Below, in pieces: positions 35,486 through 43,786 of a stretch of DNA of 64,000 bases (its first letter is position 1; every line of letters starts with the position of its first letter). Both the position numbers and the translations under genes were made by a program. Origin of the DNA: Terriglobia bacterium (GTDB lineage: Bacteria; Acidobacteriota; Terriglobia; Acidiferrales; UBA7541). The stretch is from NCBI GenBank assembly GCA_020073585.1, contig JAIQEV010000001.1, positions 1 to 64,000 of the forward strand. The letters are read 5' to 3'. Below the pieces are notes generated by a model. That model searched no databases and was not told the DNA's origin. It saw only the letters and a list, made by a program, of their open reading frames with translations.

Positions 35486-36986
35486 CATCGCCGATGGACA
35501 AGACCGGAGCCTGAACCGCGACGCCTGAGACCACGTAATTGCTGACGTGAATCTCGGGGACCGTCGCCGCCAGAATCCTCCGCTTACTCTCTCTCCCCAA
35601 CACTGGCCAATCGAAGAGCGGCGAGAACGCCGTCGCGATTTCCCCGGCGGATAACTTCGGCGCGGGAGTTTCGCGCATCAGCATTTCTTCCGCCAACCGC
35701 GTTTGTTTTTCGATGGAAGCGAGCCGGACATTTCGCTCCTCCCGGGTCAAAACACCTTCGAAAAAGGAATCGAGAATCCGCTCGCGTTTCACCCGCAGCT
35801 TCCCGACCTCGCCCTCTAAGCGCGCAATCCTACACCTGATCGCCCCGGAATTGTACTTTTTCTCTATCTCCCCGATGAGCCGCCCGATGAAGGAACGGCT
35901 GGTGAGCTGGTAGCCGAAAAGATCGTCGAGTTTGGGCTCCAGCTTATCCCGCCGCATGATGACGGACACGCATCGCTCGCCGGACCCCGCCGCCGAGGCG
36001 CGCCGCTTGCAGAGATAGTAATGTGCGCGGCGAAAGTGCCCGTAGATGAGCGCCTGGCACTCGGCGCAAATCAGGAACCCATTGTAGGTGAAGGGATGGT
36101 TGCGGTCCGGCTGCGAGCGCCAGTGCAGCCGCGATTTCGCGTCCATGATCTGCTGCACGCGGCGGAATTCCTCCTCCGAAATCAGCGGCGCGCCGATCAC
36201 GCGGACGCGAATGACCTCCTCGGGCGAGCGCTTCACTTTCGGGCGGTCGCCTTGCCGTCCATCGGCCTTCACCCGCCGGGCGGAAGAGGATGCGTCTCTT
36301 TTTTTGTCGATGACCCGCCAGCCGGTCCAGATCGGGTTCCGCATGATGAGATGCATCCCCCGCGGGGTGACCCCCACCATGTCCGCGAGCTTCACATAAC
36401 TGGTCTCGCCGGAGAGGAAAAGCCGGAAGGCTTCGCGGACCTTCTCCGCTTCGGTCTCGTAAAAGAACCCGCGTTTTTCCTCGTAGCCGACGCCGAACGG
36501 AAGGCAGACGGCGCTCTGCGCCAGCTTGCCGGAGCGGCGCTTCTCTTCCTTCGCCGCCCACACGCGCTCGCGGATTTCCGAGAGTTCGTTCCCCGCGATG
36601 ATCGCGCGCAGCCCGGCCACGAGCTTTCCCGTTTTGCTGTTGAGGTCCAAGGGACCGTCGGGAAGATAGAGAACCGTTCCGGTGTCCTGGAACGCCTGAA
36701 AGAGCACGTAGTCCCCGAAATTGTCCGGCCGCATGACGCGGGAAAATTCCCGCACTACCACTCCGCGGATATCCGGGCTTTCGATGAGCTTCAGGAGCGT
36801 TTGCATTTCCGGCGTCCGCAGCACGGCGGCGCCGGAGACGTTCACGAGCTCGATGGTCCTCACGATTTCCAGACCGTAGGCTTCCGCGGTGCGACGGTTG
36901 ATCGTGCGCTGCGCCGGGATGCTGGCCCGGTCGTCCCGGGCCTGCCCCTCGGTCGATACGCGAATCAACTCAATTACTTTTTTCAT
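35442..36986 (-). CDS. int: Large serine recombinase (prophage integrase)
   Basis: A 514-residue serine integrase. Residues 1-150 form the resolvase domain, with catalytic serine in [10 protein letters not shown] and [10 protein letters not shown] in the active-site region. The recombinase domain follows ([14 protein letters not shown]...), then a zinc ribbon (CAEC...CKRR...C) and a coiled-coil motif. The ATG at 36986 was preferred over an open frame 21 codons longer because the catalytic strand starts there. The last 13 residues (from DTRTG) are encoded by comM DNA in antisense. Confidence 0.93.
   Translation of the reverse strand: MKKVIELIRVSTEGQARDDRASIPAQRTINRRTAEAYGLEIVRTIELVNVSGAAVLRTPEMQTLLKLIESPDIRGVVVREFSRVMRPDNFGDYVLFQAFQDTGTVLYLPDGPLDLNSKTGKLVAGLRAIIAGNELSEIRERVWAAKEEKRRSGKLAQSAVCLPFGVGYEEKRGFFYETEAEKVREAFRLFLSGETSYVKLADMVGVTPRGMHLIMRNPIWTGWRVIDKKRDASSSARRVKADGRQGDRPKVKRSPEEVIRVRVIGAPLISEEEFRRVQQIMDAKSRLHWRSQPDRNHPFTYNGFLICAECQALIYGHFRRAHYYLCKRRASAAGSGERCVSVIMRRDKLEPKLDDLFGYQLTSRSFIGRLIGEIEKKYNSGAIRCRIARLEGEVGKLRVKRERILDSFFEGVLTREERNVRLASIEKQTRLAEEMLMRETPAPKLSAGEIATAFSPLFDWPVLGRESKRRILAATVPEIHVSNYVVSGVAVQAPVLSIGDGDTRTGRDSWPRPA
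35475..35490. other. Left prophage-host junction (attL)
   Basis: The comM reading frame is conserved through MNPCPCGY (codons up to about 35485) and loses resemblance directly after. The antisense integrase frame crosses the same point and stops in host DNA. The exact crossover dinucleotide cannot be set without attR. Confidence 0.7.
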
Positions 36987-37158
36987 GGCTCTTGGGTTTC
37001 GCCGGCGGATGGCATTCGGCCAGTCCCACCAGTTCCTCGGCGCACTCAAACACCGTCTGCAGGTCCTTTTTTTTGACCGCTTCCCTCATCTTGAGAAGGA
37101 TCTGCCGCCGCTGATTTCCGATTTCCAAAACGGCGTCAACTAGCTCGGACGGCTCCAT
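36970..37158 (-). CDS. Small prophage protein upstream of integrase
   Basis: A 62-residue, charged, helical protein (MEPSELVDAVLEIGNQRRQILLK...). A perfect AGGAGG lies just before its ATG and its 3' end overlaps the integrase start by 17 bases, so it is translated first from the same message. No family recognised; position fits a recombination directionality factor or accessory protein, but there is no sequence evidence for that. Confidence 0.7.
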   Translation of the reverse strand: MEPSELVDAVLEIGNQRRQILLKMREAVKKKDLQTVFECAEELVGLAECHPPAKPKSHEKSN

Positions 37159-37220
37159 TGCTCCTCCTAAGCGGGCTGGAATGCAGGAGGCGAAGCGACC
37201 GGGGACAGGCTGCGCTGCGA

Positions 37221-37257
37221 CCGTACATTACCGTACTTTCTCTCAGTTATAGTACGG
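37221..37257. promoter_or_regulatory. CCGTAC operator-like repeats
   Basis: CCGTAC occurs at 37221 and 37231, ten bases apart, and AGTACGG in inverse orientation at 37251-37257. They start at the predicted transcription start of the integrase unit, a position suited to repression. Confidence 0.6.
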
Positions 37258-37259
37258 GG

Positions 37260-37288
37260 ACCTTAGCGGGTGGTCATGGGGATGTCAA
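37260..37288 (-). promoter_or_regulatory. Promoter of the integrase transcript
   Basis: On the minus strand: TTGACA (37288-37283), a 17-base spacer and TAAGGT (37265-37260). The -35 is perfect. It lies between the end of the late operon and the 62-residue gene. Confidence 0.65.
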
Positions 37289-37353
37289 GAGAGTAATTGC
37301 TAACTTGTCGCAGTAGTCACTCTGGCGGGCAATGCGGCGTCTTTCCCGCCTTT

Positions 37354-37965
37354 TCAGCGGGCGGCCTTGGCGGCGATGGCCCCGGCGGCGGCGCCGATCG
37401 CAAACCACTTCGCCGCGCGCTTGATCCGCTGCCATTTGCTCCCGCCCTTCGCCGCGGTGACGGCGGCGTCACGTTCCTTCACGAGCGCACCGACCTTCAC
37501 GGCGTCATCGGCTTTGTTCTGCTCCAGCACCATTACCCTCTCCCGGCACGCCTTGCAGTCGGCCGCGAAATCGAAGAGGGGCTTCAGGTCCGCCGCCGGG
37601 ATCGTGGCGGTTTGACCGGGTTGGACCCCCGCCTTGGAGGGGTCGCCCTGCGCCAGCGCCGCCGGGAGCGAGAGCGTAATGGGCTGGGGAAGGGGAAGGA
37701 CGCCCGGAAGCGCCCGAATGACCTGTGTGGGCGTCTGTGTGCGTTTCTTGAGGTCTTCCAGCTGGGCCAGCGAATCCTTCAGAACCGCCTCCCGCGCCGC
37801 CTCCCGCTTCCCGGCATCCGCGAGGACGGAATTCTGAGCGGCCAGCGTCGCCTTCAGGCGGATGCCGTCTTCCCGCGCCCCGAGCCACGAGCCGCCGACA
37901 ATGGCGAGCGCCAGGAGCGCGAGCAGCGCCCCGGCGATTTCGAGCTTATGTCTTAGCGTCAACAT
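37354..37965 (-). CDS. Spanin-like lysis protein (membrane anchor plus coiled coil)
   Basis: A 203-residue protein with one N-terminal membrane helix (10-30), then a helical stretch rich in Ala/Lys/Glu (35-80), a Pro-rich part, and a second helix pair; it ends in a basic and hydrophobic segment. As the last gene after endolysin and two holin-like genes, it fits an inner-membrane spanin (Rz-type), although the C-terminal hydrophobic segment is unusual. GGGAGG lies before the ATG. No lipoprotein partner was seen. Confidence 0.55.
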   Translation of the reverse strand: MLTLRHKLEIAGALLALLALAIVGGSWLGAREDGIRLKATLAAQNSVLADAGKREAAREAVLKDSLAQLEDLKKRTQTPTQVIRALPGVLPLPQPITLSLPAALAQGDPSKAGVQPGQTATIPAADLKPLFDFAADCKACRERVMVLEQNKADDAVKVGALVKERDAAVTAAKGGSKWQRIKRAAKWFAIGAAAGAIAAKAAR

Positions 37966-38185
37966 CCGGTCCTCCCGGCGGCGGTCCGTATTTCGCCGCC
38001 ACCACATCCTCTTTGATGGAATGGCCGAGCACCAGGCCACCGAGGGTCCCCATGAACCCGACGTAGACCGGCGTGAGCTTGCCCAGCAGAGCCATCGCAT
38101 GCCCCGCGATGAAGAACGCGATGAAGAACGCGGTCGTCCTCCCGCGCGTGATCTGGAGCAGTTTGCCGCAGAGATCGCGGGGCAT
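37946..38185 (-). CDS. Small membrane protein, holin-like
   Basis: A 79-residue protein with two hydrophobic segments (TAFFIAFFIAGHAMALL and VYVGFMGTLGGLVLG) and a hydrophilic tail. GAGGT precedes the ATG. It overlaps the spanin-like gene by 20 bases and lies in the lysis cassette. Function inferred from position only. Confidence 0.6.
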   Translation of the reverse strand: MPRDLCGKLLQITRGRTTAFFIAFFIAGHAMALLGKLTPVYVGFMGTLGGLVLGHSIKEDVVAAKYGPPPGGPDVDAKT

Positions 38186-38193
38186 GCCGGACC

Positions 38194-38448
38194 TCACAGC
38201 GTCCCGAGAAAGTGGAAGAGCAGACCGATGGCGATGCCGCCCGCCAGAACCGCCAAGCGGTCGAGCCACTTGCTCTCCGTGAACTCGGGAAGGATCATGG
38301 ACGGGAGAAACATCGCCGCGAGAAACACGGCCACCAGCACGCCGAACGTTTTCGGGATGGCGAGCAGGATCGCCGCGACGATCGCGCCGATGATGAAGTG
38401 GAGCAGATGGTATTTCGCGAGAGACTGCTCTACCGAGTTGATATTCAT
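38194..38448 (-). CDS. Small membrane protein, holin-like
   Basis: An 84-residue protein with three hydrophobic stretches (LLHFIIGAIVAAILLAI, VLVAVFLAAMFLPSMIL, AVLAGGIAIGLLFHF). GGAGGT lies seven bases before the ATG, which overlaps the endolysin stop. Holin role inferred from topology and place next to the endolysin. Confidence 0.65.
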   Translation of the reverse strand: MNINSVEQSLAKYHLLHFIIGAIVAAILLAIPKTFGVLVAVFLAAMFLPSMILPEFTESKWLDRLAVLAGGIAIGLLFHFLGTL

Positions 38449-39032
38449 GTTGTGACCTCCAGTGAAGTGCCCGCCGGCGGCGGGGGATTGTTGAGAGCGG
38501 TAACGAGCTTCGTGACGGCATCGATGAAACGCGGCCAGCCTGCGAGACCCCCGTTCACTCTGCGCCGCACCATCTCCCAATTCTGCTGATCCGCATAGAC
38601 GTGGATATGGCGCTCGTGGAAGTAGAGCGCGAGGATGTCCGCCGCGATGGACGGGTCGAGCGCCAAGTCGGGATTCCCCTCGAGGTCCTGGCCGATCTCC
38701 GAACCGAAGTGCGCGTAATTCGCGCGGCCGGTGATCTGCACGAATCCCCGCCCGCGGAATTTCGCGCCATCGCCGGGATTCACGTTCCCGAGGTCCTTCC
38801 GGTTCTCGTACAGGTTCGTGAGGTACGTCGGACCGCCGCGCTCCTTGACCGGGGAAAACGTCCCGGTCTCGATGCCGATGGTGGAGATGGCGGCGACGGC
38901 GGAGAGCGGAGAATAGATGTCGCGTCTGTCGAGCGCGGCCTCCACGAGCGGCCAGTTCGCGCGGACATTCGCGAGCGGCCCGTAAGGCCCCAGGATCGCG
39001 GAGATGATTTCCGGCGGGAGCGGGAAATTCAT
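38445..39032 (-). CDS. Endolysin, glycoside hydrolase family 19-like
   Basis: A 195-residue protein without signal peptide. AISTIGIETGTF carries the likely catalytic glutamate, and GAKFRGRGFVQITGRANYAHFG is the GH19/chitinase-like lysozyme signature. It should cut peptidoglycan after holin release. ATGA overlaps join it to the genes on either side. Confidence 0.88.
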   Translation of the reverse strand: MNFPLPPEIISAILGPYGPLANVRANWPLVEAALDRRDIYSPLSAVAAISTIGIETGTFSPVKERGGPTYLTNLYENRKDLGNVNPGDGAKFRGRGFVQITGRANYAHFGSEIGQDLEGNPDLALDPSIAADILALYFHERHIHVYADQQNWEMVRRRVNGGLAGWPRFIDAVTKLVTALNNPPPPAGTSLEVTT

Positions 39033-39280
39033 TCGTCCTCCTCGTTCTTTTCCCTCAAGAGCTCGGCGATGTACTGCCGCTGCTCATCCGAGTTGGCGAG
39101 AGACATCAGCGCCAGGGTGATGTTCTGGTGCCGCGAGTTGGACTTCCTGATTTCTCCGTTGACCTTGCGGCCCAGGCCGTTCACGTCCTTGCGGCTCTGC
39201 TTGATCATGTAATAGGCGCCGCCGGCGCCGAAGGTGAGCGAGAGCAGGTATCCGGCCGCGGTGATGGTCACGGAATTCAC
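39029..39280 (-). CDS. Small prophage membrane protein
   Basis: An 83-residue protein with one N-terminal membrane segment (VTITAAGYLLSLTFGAGGAYYMI) and a charged helical tail. The GTG start at 39280 was chosen because GAGG lies upstream and it overlaps the preceding stop (GTGA). Possibly another lysis-related membrane protein. Confidence 0.6.
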   Translation of the reverse strand: MNSVTITAAGYLLSLTFGAGGAYYMIKQSRKDVNGLGRKVNGEIRKSNSRHQNITLALMSLANSDEQRQYIAELLREKNEEDE

Positions 39281-39570
39281 AGGCGATCCTCGCGGGGAAT
39301 CAGCTTGTCGACCTCGGCGAGTTCGACCGTCAATTCCATCATCCGGCAAGTGAGGGCCTTCGCCGAGGTCTTCCGGGCCTCATCGATTCTCGCGAGTAGC
39401 AGTTCCCGCTTCACATAGGGGGCGAACGCCTCGCGGTAATCGGCGTAGTCCGGCTCCCTCGGCCCCGCCCCTGTCTTCCGGTATTTATCGTCCATCTTGA
39501 TCGCAAGCGACCGCGCGACCGCAGCCAGCCGGCCCTCGGGCGTTTGCTCCTCATGGGTTCTGCCATTCAT
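39277..39570 (-). CDS. Prophage protein of unknown function
   Basis: A 97-residue charged helical protein with no recognised family. It lies between the DUF2793 tail protein and the lysis genes and is coupled to the next gene by a GTGA overlap. The ribosome binding sequence is weak. Confidence 0.6.
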   Translation of the reverse strand: MNGRTHEEQTPEGRLAAVARSLAIKMDDKYRKTGAGPREPDYADYREAFAPYVKRELLLARIDEARKTSAKALTCRMMELTVELAEVDKLIPREDRL

Positions 39571-39603
39571 GTTCTTGCGCCCCCGGTGATACCTCGCCGT
39601 GCC

Positions 39604-40140
39604 TTAAGCCGCGACCGCCGTGTCGTCCGAATAGCGTCTCCAATTCCCCGACGAAAAGTAGCAGGGAACTCCCGTGCCGAGGCCGGCGCCTTCTCCGGTT
39701 TTTCTTCCGTTCGACGCGTAAGCGACGGACCCCGCCGCCGGCGCCGCCGGAAGATTCGCGACCGTGAAAGCCGGCAGCATGAGCGGGAGCCACGCGGACC
39801 CGCTCCATTGAAGCTGCGCGCTTCCATTCCTCGAGAAAACGACCCATCCGGTTTCCGGCGGATAGAACTCCCACTCGCCGGTCGGCGCCGCAGGATTGTC
39901 CGTGCTCCATACCGCAATCGCGCCGGCGTGCCCCGTCCAGGCCCCGGAGGGACCAGCGGCGACGATGTACGCCTGGCCGTTCGTCGGCCCTCCCGGAGGC
40001 GCGGCGAGCGTGTGATCGATGACGTAGGGGAGCAGCAGCGTGTCGAGCGCGCGGAGCTGCGCGCGGAAGTAGGTGCCGAAGGCGTCGCCATCGGCGGCGG
40101 AGATGATCAGTGCTTTTTTCGGTCCAGTCGTCACGCTCAT
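39604..40140 (-). CDS. DUF2793 phage tail protein
   Basis: A 178-residue protein. LDTLLLPYVIDHTLAAPP, NGQAYIVAAGPSGAWTGHAG and WEFYPPETGWVVF match DUF2793 (PF10983), found downstream of tail-tip genes. Its C-terminus (YASNGRKTGEG...GVPCYFSSGNWRR) has a pattern common at the ends of phage fibres. GGAGGAG precedes the ATG at 40140, which overlaps the stop of the tail-tip gene; the longer frame is ignored. Confidence 0.82.
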   Translation of the reverse strand: MSVTTGPKKALIISAADGDAFGTYFRAQLRALDTLLLPYVIDHTLAAPPGGPTNGQAYIVAAGPSGAWTGHAGAIAVWSTDNPAAPTGEWEFYPPETGWVVFSRNGSAQLQWSGSAWLPLMLPAFTVANLPAAPAAGSVAYASNGRKTGEGAGLGTGVPCYFSSGNWRRYSDDTAVAA

Positions 40141-43079
40141 CCGTTCACTCCTCCAAAGTAGCGTCCAAAGTCCATGCCAAAGCCGGTCATCGAGACCACG
40201 AGAGAGTTGGGCATGAAACTCTCCAGCGAACCGCCCGTATTGGCGAAGACCTGGACGGTCAGGGGATCGGGGTTCGTGGGTCCGTCCGCAACCCGCTGGG
40301 CCATCGTGTAGGTCCACGTTTCGATGGCGACGCCGGTATCGGAATGGATCTGCGCGCCATTGGCGTCGAGGACCTTGACGTCATAGGTCGTCGAGGCTTC
40401 CGGCGCGATGTCCGCATGATCCTGAGCCACGAGCGGTCCGGCCACGGTCTGCGTCAGGCGATTGCGCGACTTCCAGGTGAGCACGAGGCTGGCCCCGGTG
40501 ATGGCCTGGTAGCGCGTACCGTAGGCCAGCGCCTGCATGCAAAGAGCGCCCGGGGGATACGGGCGCGAAAAACGCGAGCGCGTGATGACGCTCACCGAAC
40601 CGGCGCTCGAGAGCGGGAAACCGCCGGCGAGATTCTGCGGGAGCAGCTTGGCGGTGATCGTGCCGTCCGAGCCATAGGGCGCGTCCTTGGTGAGACCCGC
40701 GCCTTCGGAGATGAACCACACGCGCGCGCCCGCCGGATGGTCGACCGGAACGGTGTCGGCGACTCCGCGGAGCACGACGGAGAAGGTGTAAGTGCCGTCG
40801 CCATTCTGCGTCTTCGTCTGGAGGCTCACGATTTCCGACTCGATGAGCGCGAGCAGCTTCCCGTTCGGAACGTCGCTGGCGAGCACGCTGTCGATGAGGT
40901 CCACGTCCACGAGTCCGGAAAGCTGCAGCGTGAACCCCGTCGAATCGAGCGCGGGGGTCGCCGCGGGGTAGGCCGCCGCGAGCAGACCCGAAGGACAGAC
41001 CCCCAGCACCTCCGTCGAGAGAAAATAGCCGGAGCCTTCGTCGAGCCAGATCTGGAAACTCTTGGTCGTCGTGTCGCCGCGGACGCAGAGCGCGAGCGCG
41101 TGGATGCCGTCCTGCTTGAAATGGTAGGGAAGCTCGAGAAGTTCCTGCGCCGCCGGCGCCAGCGGCGCGCCTACCGGATTCACCCATCCCGAGGACGGCG
41201 GAGCGACGAACGCCACGCTGCTGATCCCGAAGATATCCTCGACCGCGTCCATCGTGATTTTCCCGTCGGTCAATTCGCCGTAGCCGATGCGGGTGATCCG
41301 AAAGACCTGATCCACGATGCCCAGCGGGACCCAGGTGAAGCGGAACAGGCCGCCCGGACGGAACTGCCATGCCGTGCGATTAGCCACGAGCTTGATCTTG
41401 GACAGCGGATAGGTGAGCGTCTTCAAGACGCGGATGGCCACCAGCGCCGCGCCGGCCTCCGAGCTGATGCCCTTGAAGTCGATGGTCTGCGGCCGGACCT
41501 CTCCGGTCACGGAGATGTTCGCGGCATCGTAGGCTTTGACCATGCGGTCGTTGAAATTATTCGAGCGGGAAGCGAAGCGGATGGCGACCAGATTGGTCGT
41601 TTCGCTCCACGAGCCGCGGGAGAAGTCCGGCGTCGCCAGGATGTTGTCGACCGTGAGCACCGGAAGCGTCGCCGGGTCGTAGCCTCCGCGGGCGAGGGTG
41701 ATCGTCCACAGGCCCGTCGCCGGGTCGGTGTAAATCAGGCCGTCGCAGTGCCGGAGGATTTCGCCGATGAGCTGGTCGGCGCTGGCCTGCGTGTCGAACT
41801 GCATGGAGATGCCCAGAGCCTCGGAGGCGAGTGTCGATGCCGCCGCCGTGAAACTCGTGGCGTTGATCCGCGCGCCCGGGATACCCAGGCCGTAATCCAC
41901 GTTGGTGAGAAGTTCATAGACCGCAAGCGCCGGATTCGCGTCGCCGCCGATGTTGGCGACCCCGGCGCCCTGGGCCAGGGGATCGGGGCAGCGCCGCACC
42001 ACGAACGCGAGCGGCTTCAGGTAACTGGACGTCCCGACATAGAGCTGCTTGAACACCGCATAGCAGAGTCGGCGGTAGGCGGGAGCGACGTGCGAGTGCT
42101 GCGTCACGATGGTGAAGGTGTCGCCATTCACGAACTGCGTGGACCCGGTCTGCACGGTGAGGTTGATCCGCGAGCAGGAAAACGCCTGGTCGGCCCAGAG
42201 CGCGTGGGAACCTTCGGCGTTCGCGGTGCTGTTGCTCAGTGCGCCGGAGAGCGAACCGACGATCGAAAACTGCATCTTCTGGTACGTCGAATGGGCGGGG
42301 TTCCCATCGATGCCGATGGCGGTGATCGTGATCGTTTCCTCGAGCGCCGCGGACCCGGCGGAGAGCGCGGTGATCGTGCCGTTTCCGGTGCCGCTGTAGG
42401 AATAGCCGATGCCGGACTGGTCCAGCACGATCCGGCCCTGCTTGGCGCTGAGGTAGTCGTCCGGCTGCTGCGTATCGAGACCGCGGTAAAAATTGATGAC
42501 TCCGGAGATGCCGCCGCCGCCCCCGGGACCCGTGCCGCCGAAGAGGTTGTCGCCCGTGGCGGTGACCTGGATGTAGTTCTCGCTGCCGTTGCCATTGTTG
42601 ATCACCGCGGCCGAGCGCGGGACGCTCTTGACGTCCGCCTGGATGTCCACCAGCGCGTCGACCGGGCCGTGGCAAAGCATGAACTGGCAGCCGAGATAAT
42701 ACTTGTAGCCCGTCGTCTGCGTGCGGCCGAAAGAGAGAATCCCGCCGCCGATCTTGATGGCCTTCGTTTTGAGGTCGCCCCACCAGACGGTGTTGCCGCC
42801 CTTGATCATGCACGTTCCGAAGATCACGGGGATGGCGCGGCCCTCTTCCGCCGTCGGGACGGAGAAATCCCCGAGCGCGGACGGCTGCGGCCCCTTGGGA
42901 TGCGGAGCGAGCAGAGCGCCCACCACGGTCGTCGCGACGAAAAGCAGTAACAGTAGCCAGAAGAAGACGTCACCCCGCGTTCCGCGAGCTAACCGACGCT
43001 CGCGCTGCCATTGAACGGGTTCACCGTCGGAATCAGGTCGAACCCGAGAAAACTGATCGTGCGTACGTAATGCGCGCAT
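40137..43079 (-). CDS. Tail tip / host-specificity protein (J-like)
   Basis: A 980-residue protein, by size and place the lambda J/GTA tail-tip equivalent. An N-terminal hydrophobic stretch (about 38-58) precedes PTAEEGRAIPVIFG, typical of tail-tip proteins. Residues about 228-330 hold an Ig-like module shared with the 387-residue tail protein; the C-terminal part looks like FnIII-type strands. The ATG at 43079 overlaps the upstream gene by 90 bases and has only a weak ribosome site, so the exact start is uncertain. Confidence 0.82.
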   Translation of the reverse strand: MRALRTHDQFSRVRPDSDGEPVQWQRERRLARGTRGDVFFWLLLLLFVATTVVGALLAPHPKGPQPSALGDFSVPTAEEGRAIPVIFGTCMIKGGNTVWWGDLKTKAIKIGGGILSFGRTQTTGYKYYLGCQFMLCHGPVDALVDIQADVKSVPRSAAVINNGNGSENYIQVTATGDNLFGGTGPGGGGGISGVINFYRGLDTQQPDDYLSAKQGRIVLDQSGIGYSYSGTGNGTITALSAGSAALEETITITAIGIDGNPAHSTYQKMQFSIVGSLSGALSNSTANAEGSHALWADQAFSCSRINLTVQTGSTQFVNGDTFTIVTQHSHVAPAYRRLCYAVFKQLYVGTSSYLKPLAFVVRRCPDPLAQGAGVANIGGDANPALAVYELLTNVDYGLGIPGARINATSFTAAASTLASEALGISMQFDTQASADQLIGEILRHCDGLIYTDPATGLWTITLARGGYDPATLPVLTVDNILATPDFSRGSWSETTNLVAIRFASRSNNFNDRMVKAYDAANISVTGEVRPQTIDFKGISSEAGAALVAIRVLKTLTYPLSKIKLVANRTAWQFRPGGLFRFTWVPLGIVDQVFRITRIGYGELTDGKITMDAVEDIFGISSVAFVAPPSSGWVNPVGAPLAPAAQELLELPYHFKQDGIHALALCVRGDTTTKSFQIWLDEGSGYFLSTEVLGVCPSGLLAAAYPAATPALDSTGFTLQLSGLVDVDLIDSVLASDVPNGKLLALIESEIVSLQTKTQNGDGTYTFSVVLRGVADTVPVDHPAGARVWFISEGAGLTKDAPYGSDGTITAKLLPQNLAGGFPLSSAGSVSVITRSRFSRPYPPGALCMQALAYGTRYQAITGASLVLTWKSRNRLTQTVAGPLVAQDHADIAPEASTTYDVKVLDANGAQIHSDTGVAIETWTYTMAQRVADGPTNPDPLTVQVFANTGGSLESFMPNSLVVSMTGFGMDFGRYFGGVNG

Positions 43080-43786
43080 GTAGAAAAGTCCAGCGCGCAG
43101 CCCGCCGTCGCGTCGGCCGGCTCCGGCGCGTGCATGCCGGGGACCGCCGAGATGAGTTTCACCGTGGAACCGGAATGGTCCACGATCATGCGGAAGTCGC
43201 TCCCGTACTTCAGGTATCCCCCCTTGAGTGAATCCGGGAGCGAAGCGAACGCCGGGATGGTCAGCACCATCCCGGTCGAATCAATCGCGGTGATCAAGCC
43301 GTGATAGGTGTGCGCCGCGAGGCTCGCGCCGCATCCCGCGTCGCCGAAGATGTGCGAGCAGGGAGCCTGGTAAAGCTGCTGGGGGATCTTCCGCTGCAGC
43401 AGATACTGCGCGGAATTGCAGGTGATTTCGCACTGGTCGGTGAAGCGCGCCGACGCGATCGTTCCGGTGAAGAGCACTACGGTCTCGGTGTCCGAATAGT
43501 GCGAACCGTAGACGGTGACCGCAATCGGCGCCGACGGCAGGTAGGGAACGAGAAGCTGCGCGAGCGCGTGATCCTTGGGAATGAAAATCTTGATCTGGCC
43601 GGAGACCACTTCGTTCGAATGTTCCGCCTCGGTCCGCGTGATGGTCGTGGGCGCGTAGATCTGGGTCAGATAGGTGATCGGGCTCTCAGCGCTGGTCAGC
43701 GCGAAAGTGAGCCCCGTGGTCTGGAAGAGATAGAGCTCGTAGGGCTGCGCGCCGAACCCGGATTTTTCCTTGGCGTCGAAACTCAT
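42989..43786 (-). CDS. DUF2163 / phage BR0599-type tail protein
   Basis: A 265-residue protein matching DUF2163 with the C-terminal BR0599 domain (PF09356). CSHIFGDAGCG and GCALDFSTCAHY provide four cysteines, the arrangement that in lambda L-like proteins binds an iron-sulfur cluster. It sits just upstream of the tail-tip gene as in gene transfer agents and many siphoviruses. Confidence 0.88.
   Translation of the reverse strand: MSFDAKEKSGFGAQPYELYLFQTTGLTFALTSAESPITYLTQIYAPTTITRTEAEHSNEVVSGQIKIFIPKDHALAQLLVPYLPSAPIAVTVYGSHYSDTETVVLFTGTIASARFTDQCEITCNSAQYLLQRKIPQQLYQAPCSHIFGDAGCGASLAAHTYHGLITAIDSTGMVLTIPAFASLPDSLKGGYLKYGSDFRMIVDHSGSTVKLISAVPGMHAPEPADATAGCALDFSTCAHYVRTISFLGFDLIPTVNPFNGSASVG

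Noticed and set aside
37310-37360. Terminator for the late operon near GGCGGG/CCCGCC
   Set aside because: The T run is on the plus side, the wrong side for leftward transcription, and the stem is short.
40110-42950. A 946-codon open frame antisense to the tail-tip gene
   Set aside because: Arg/Asp-rich shadow translation with no motif; the opposite strand encodes a coherent phage protein.
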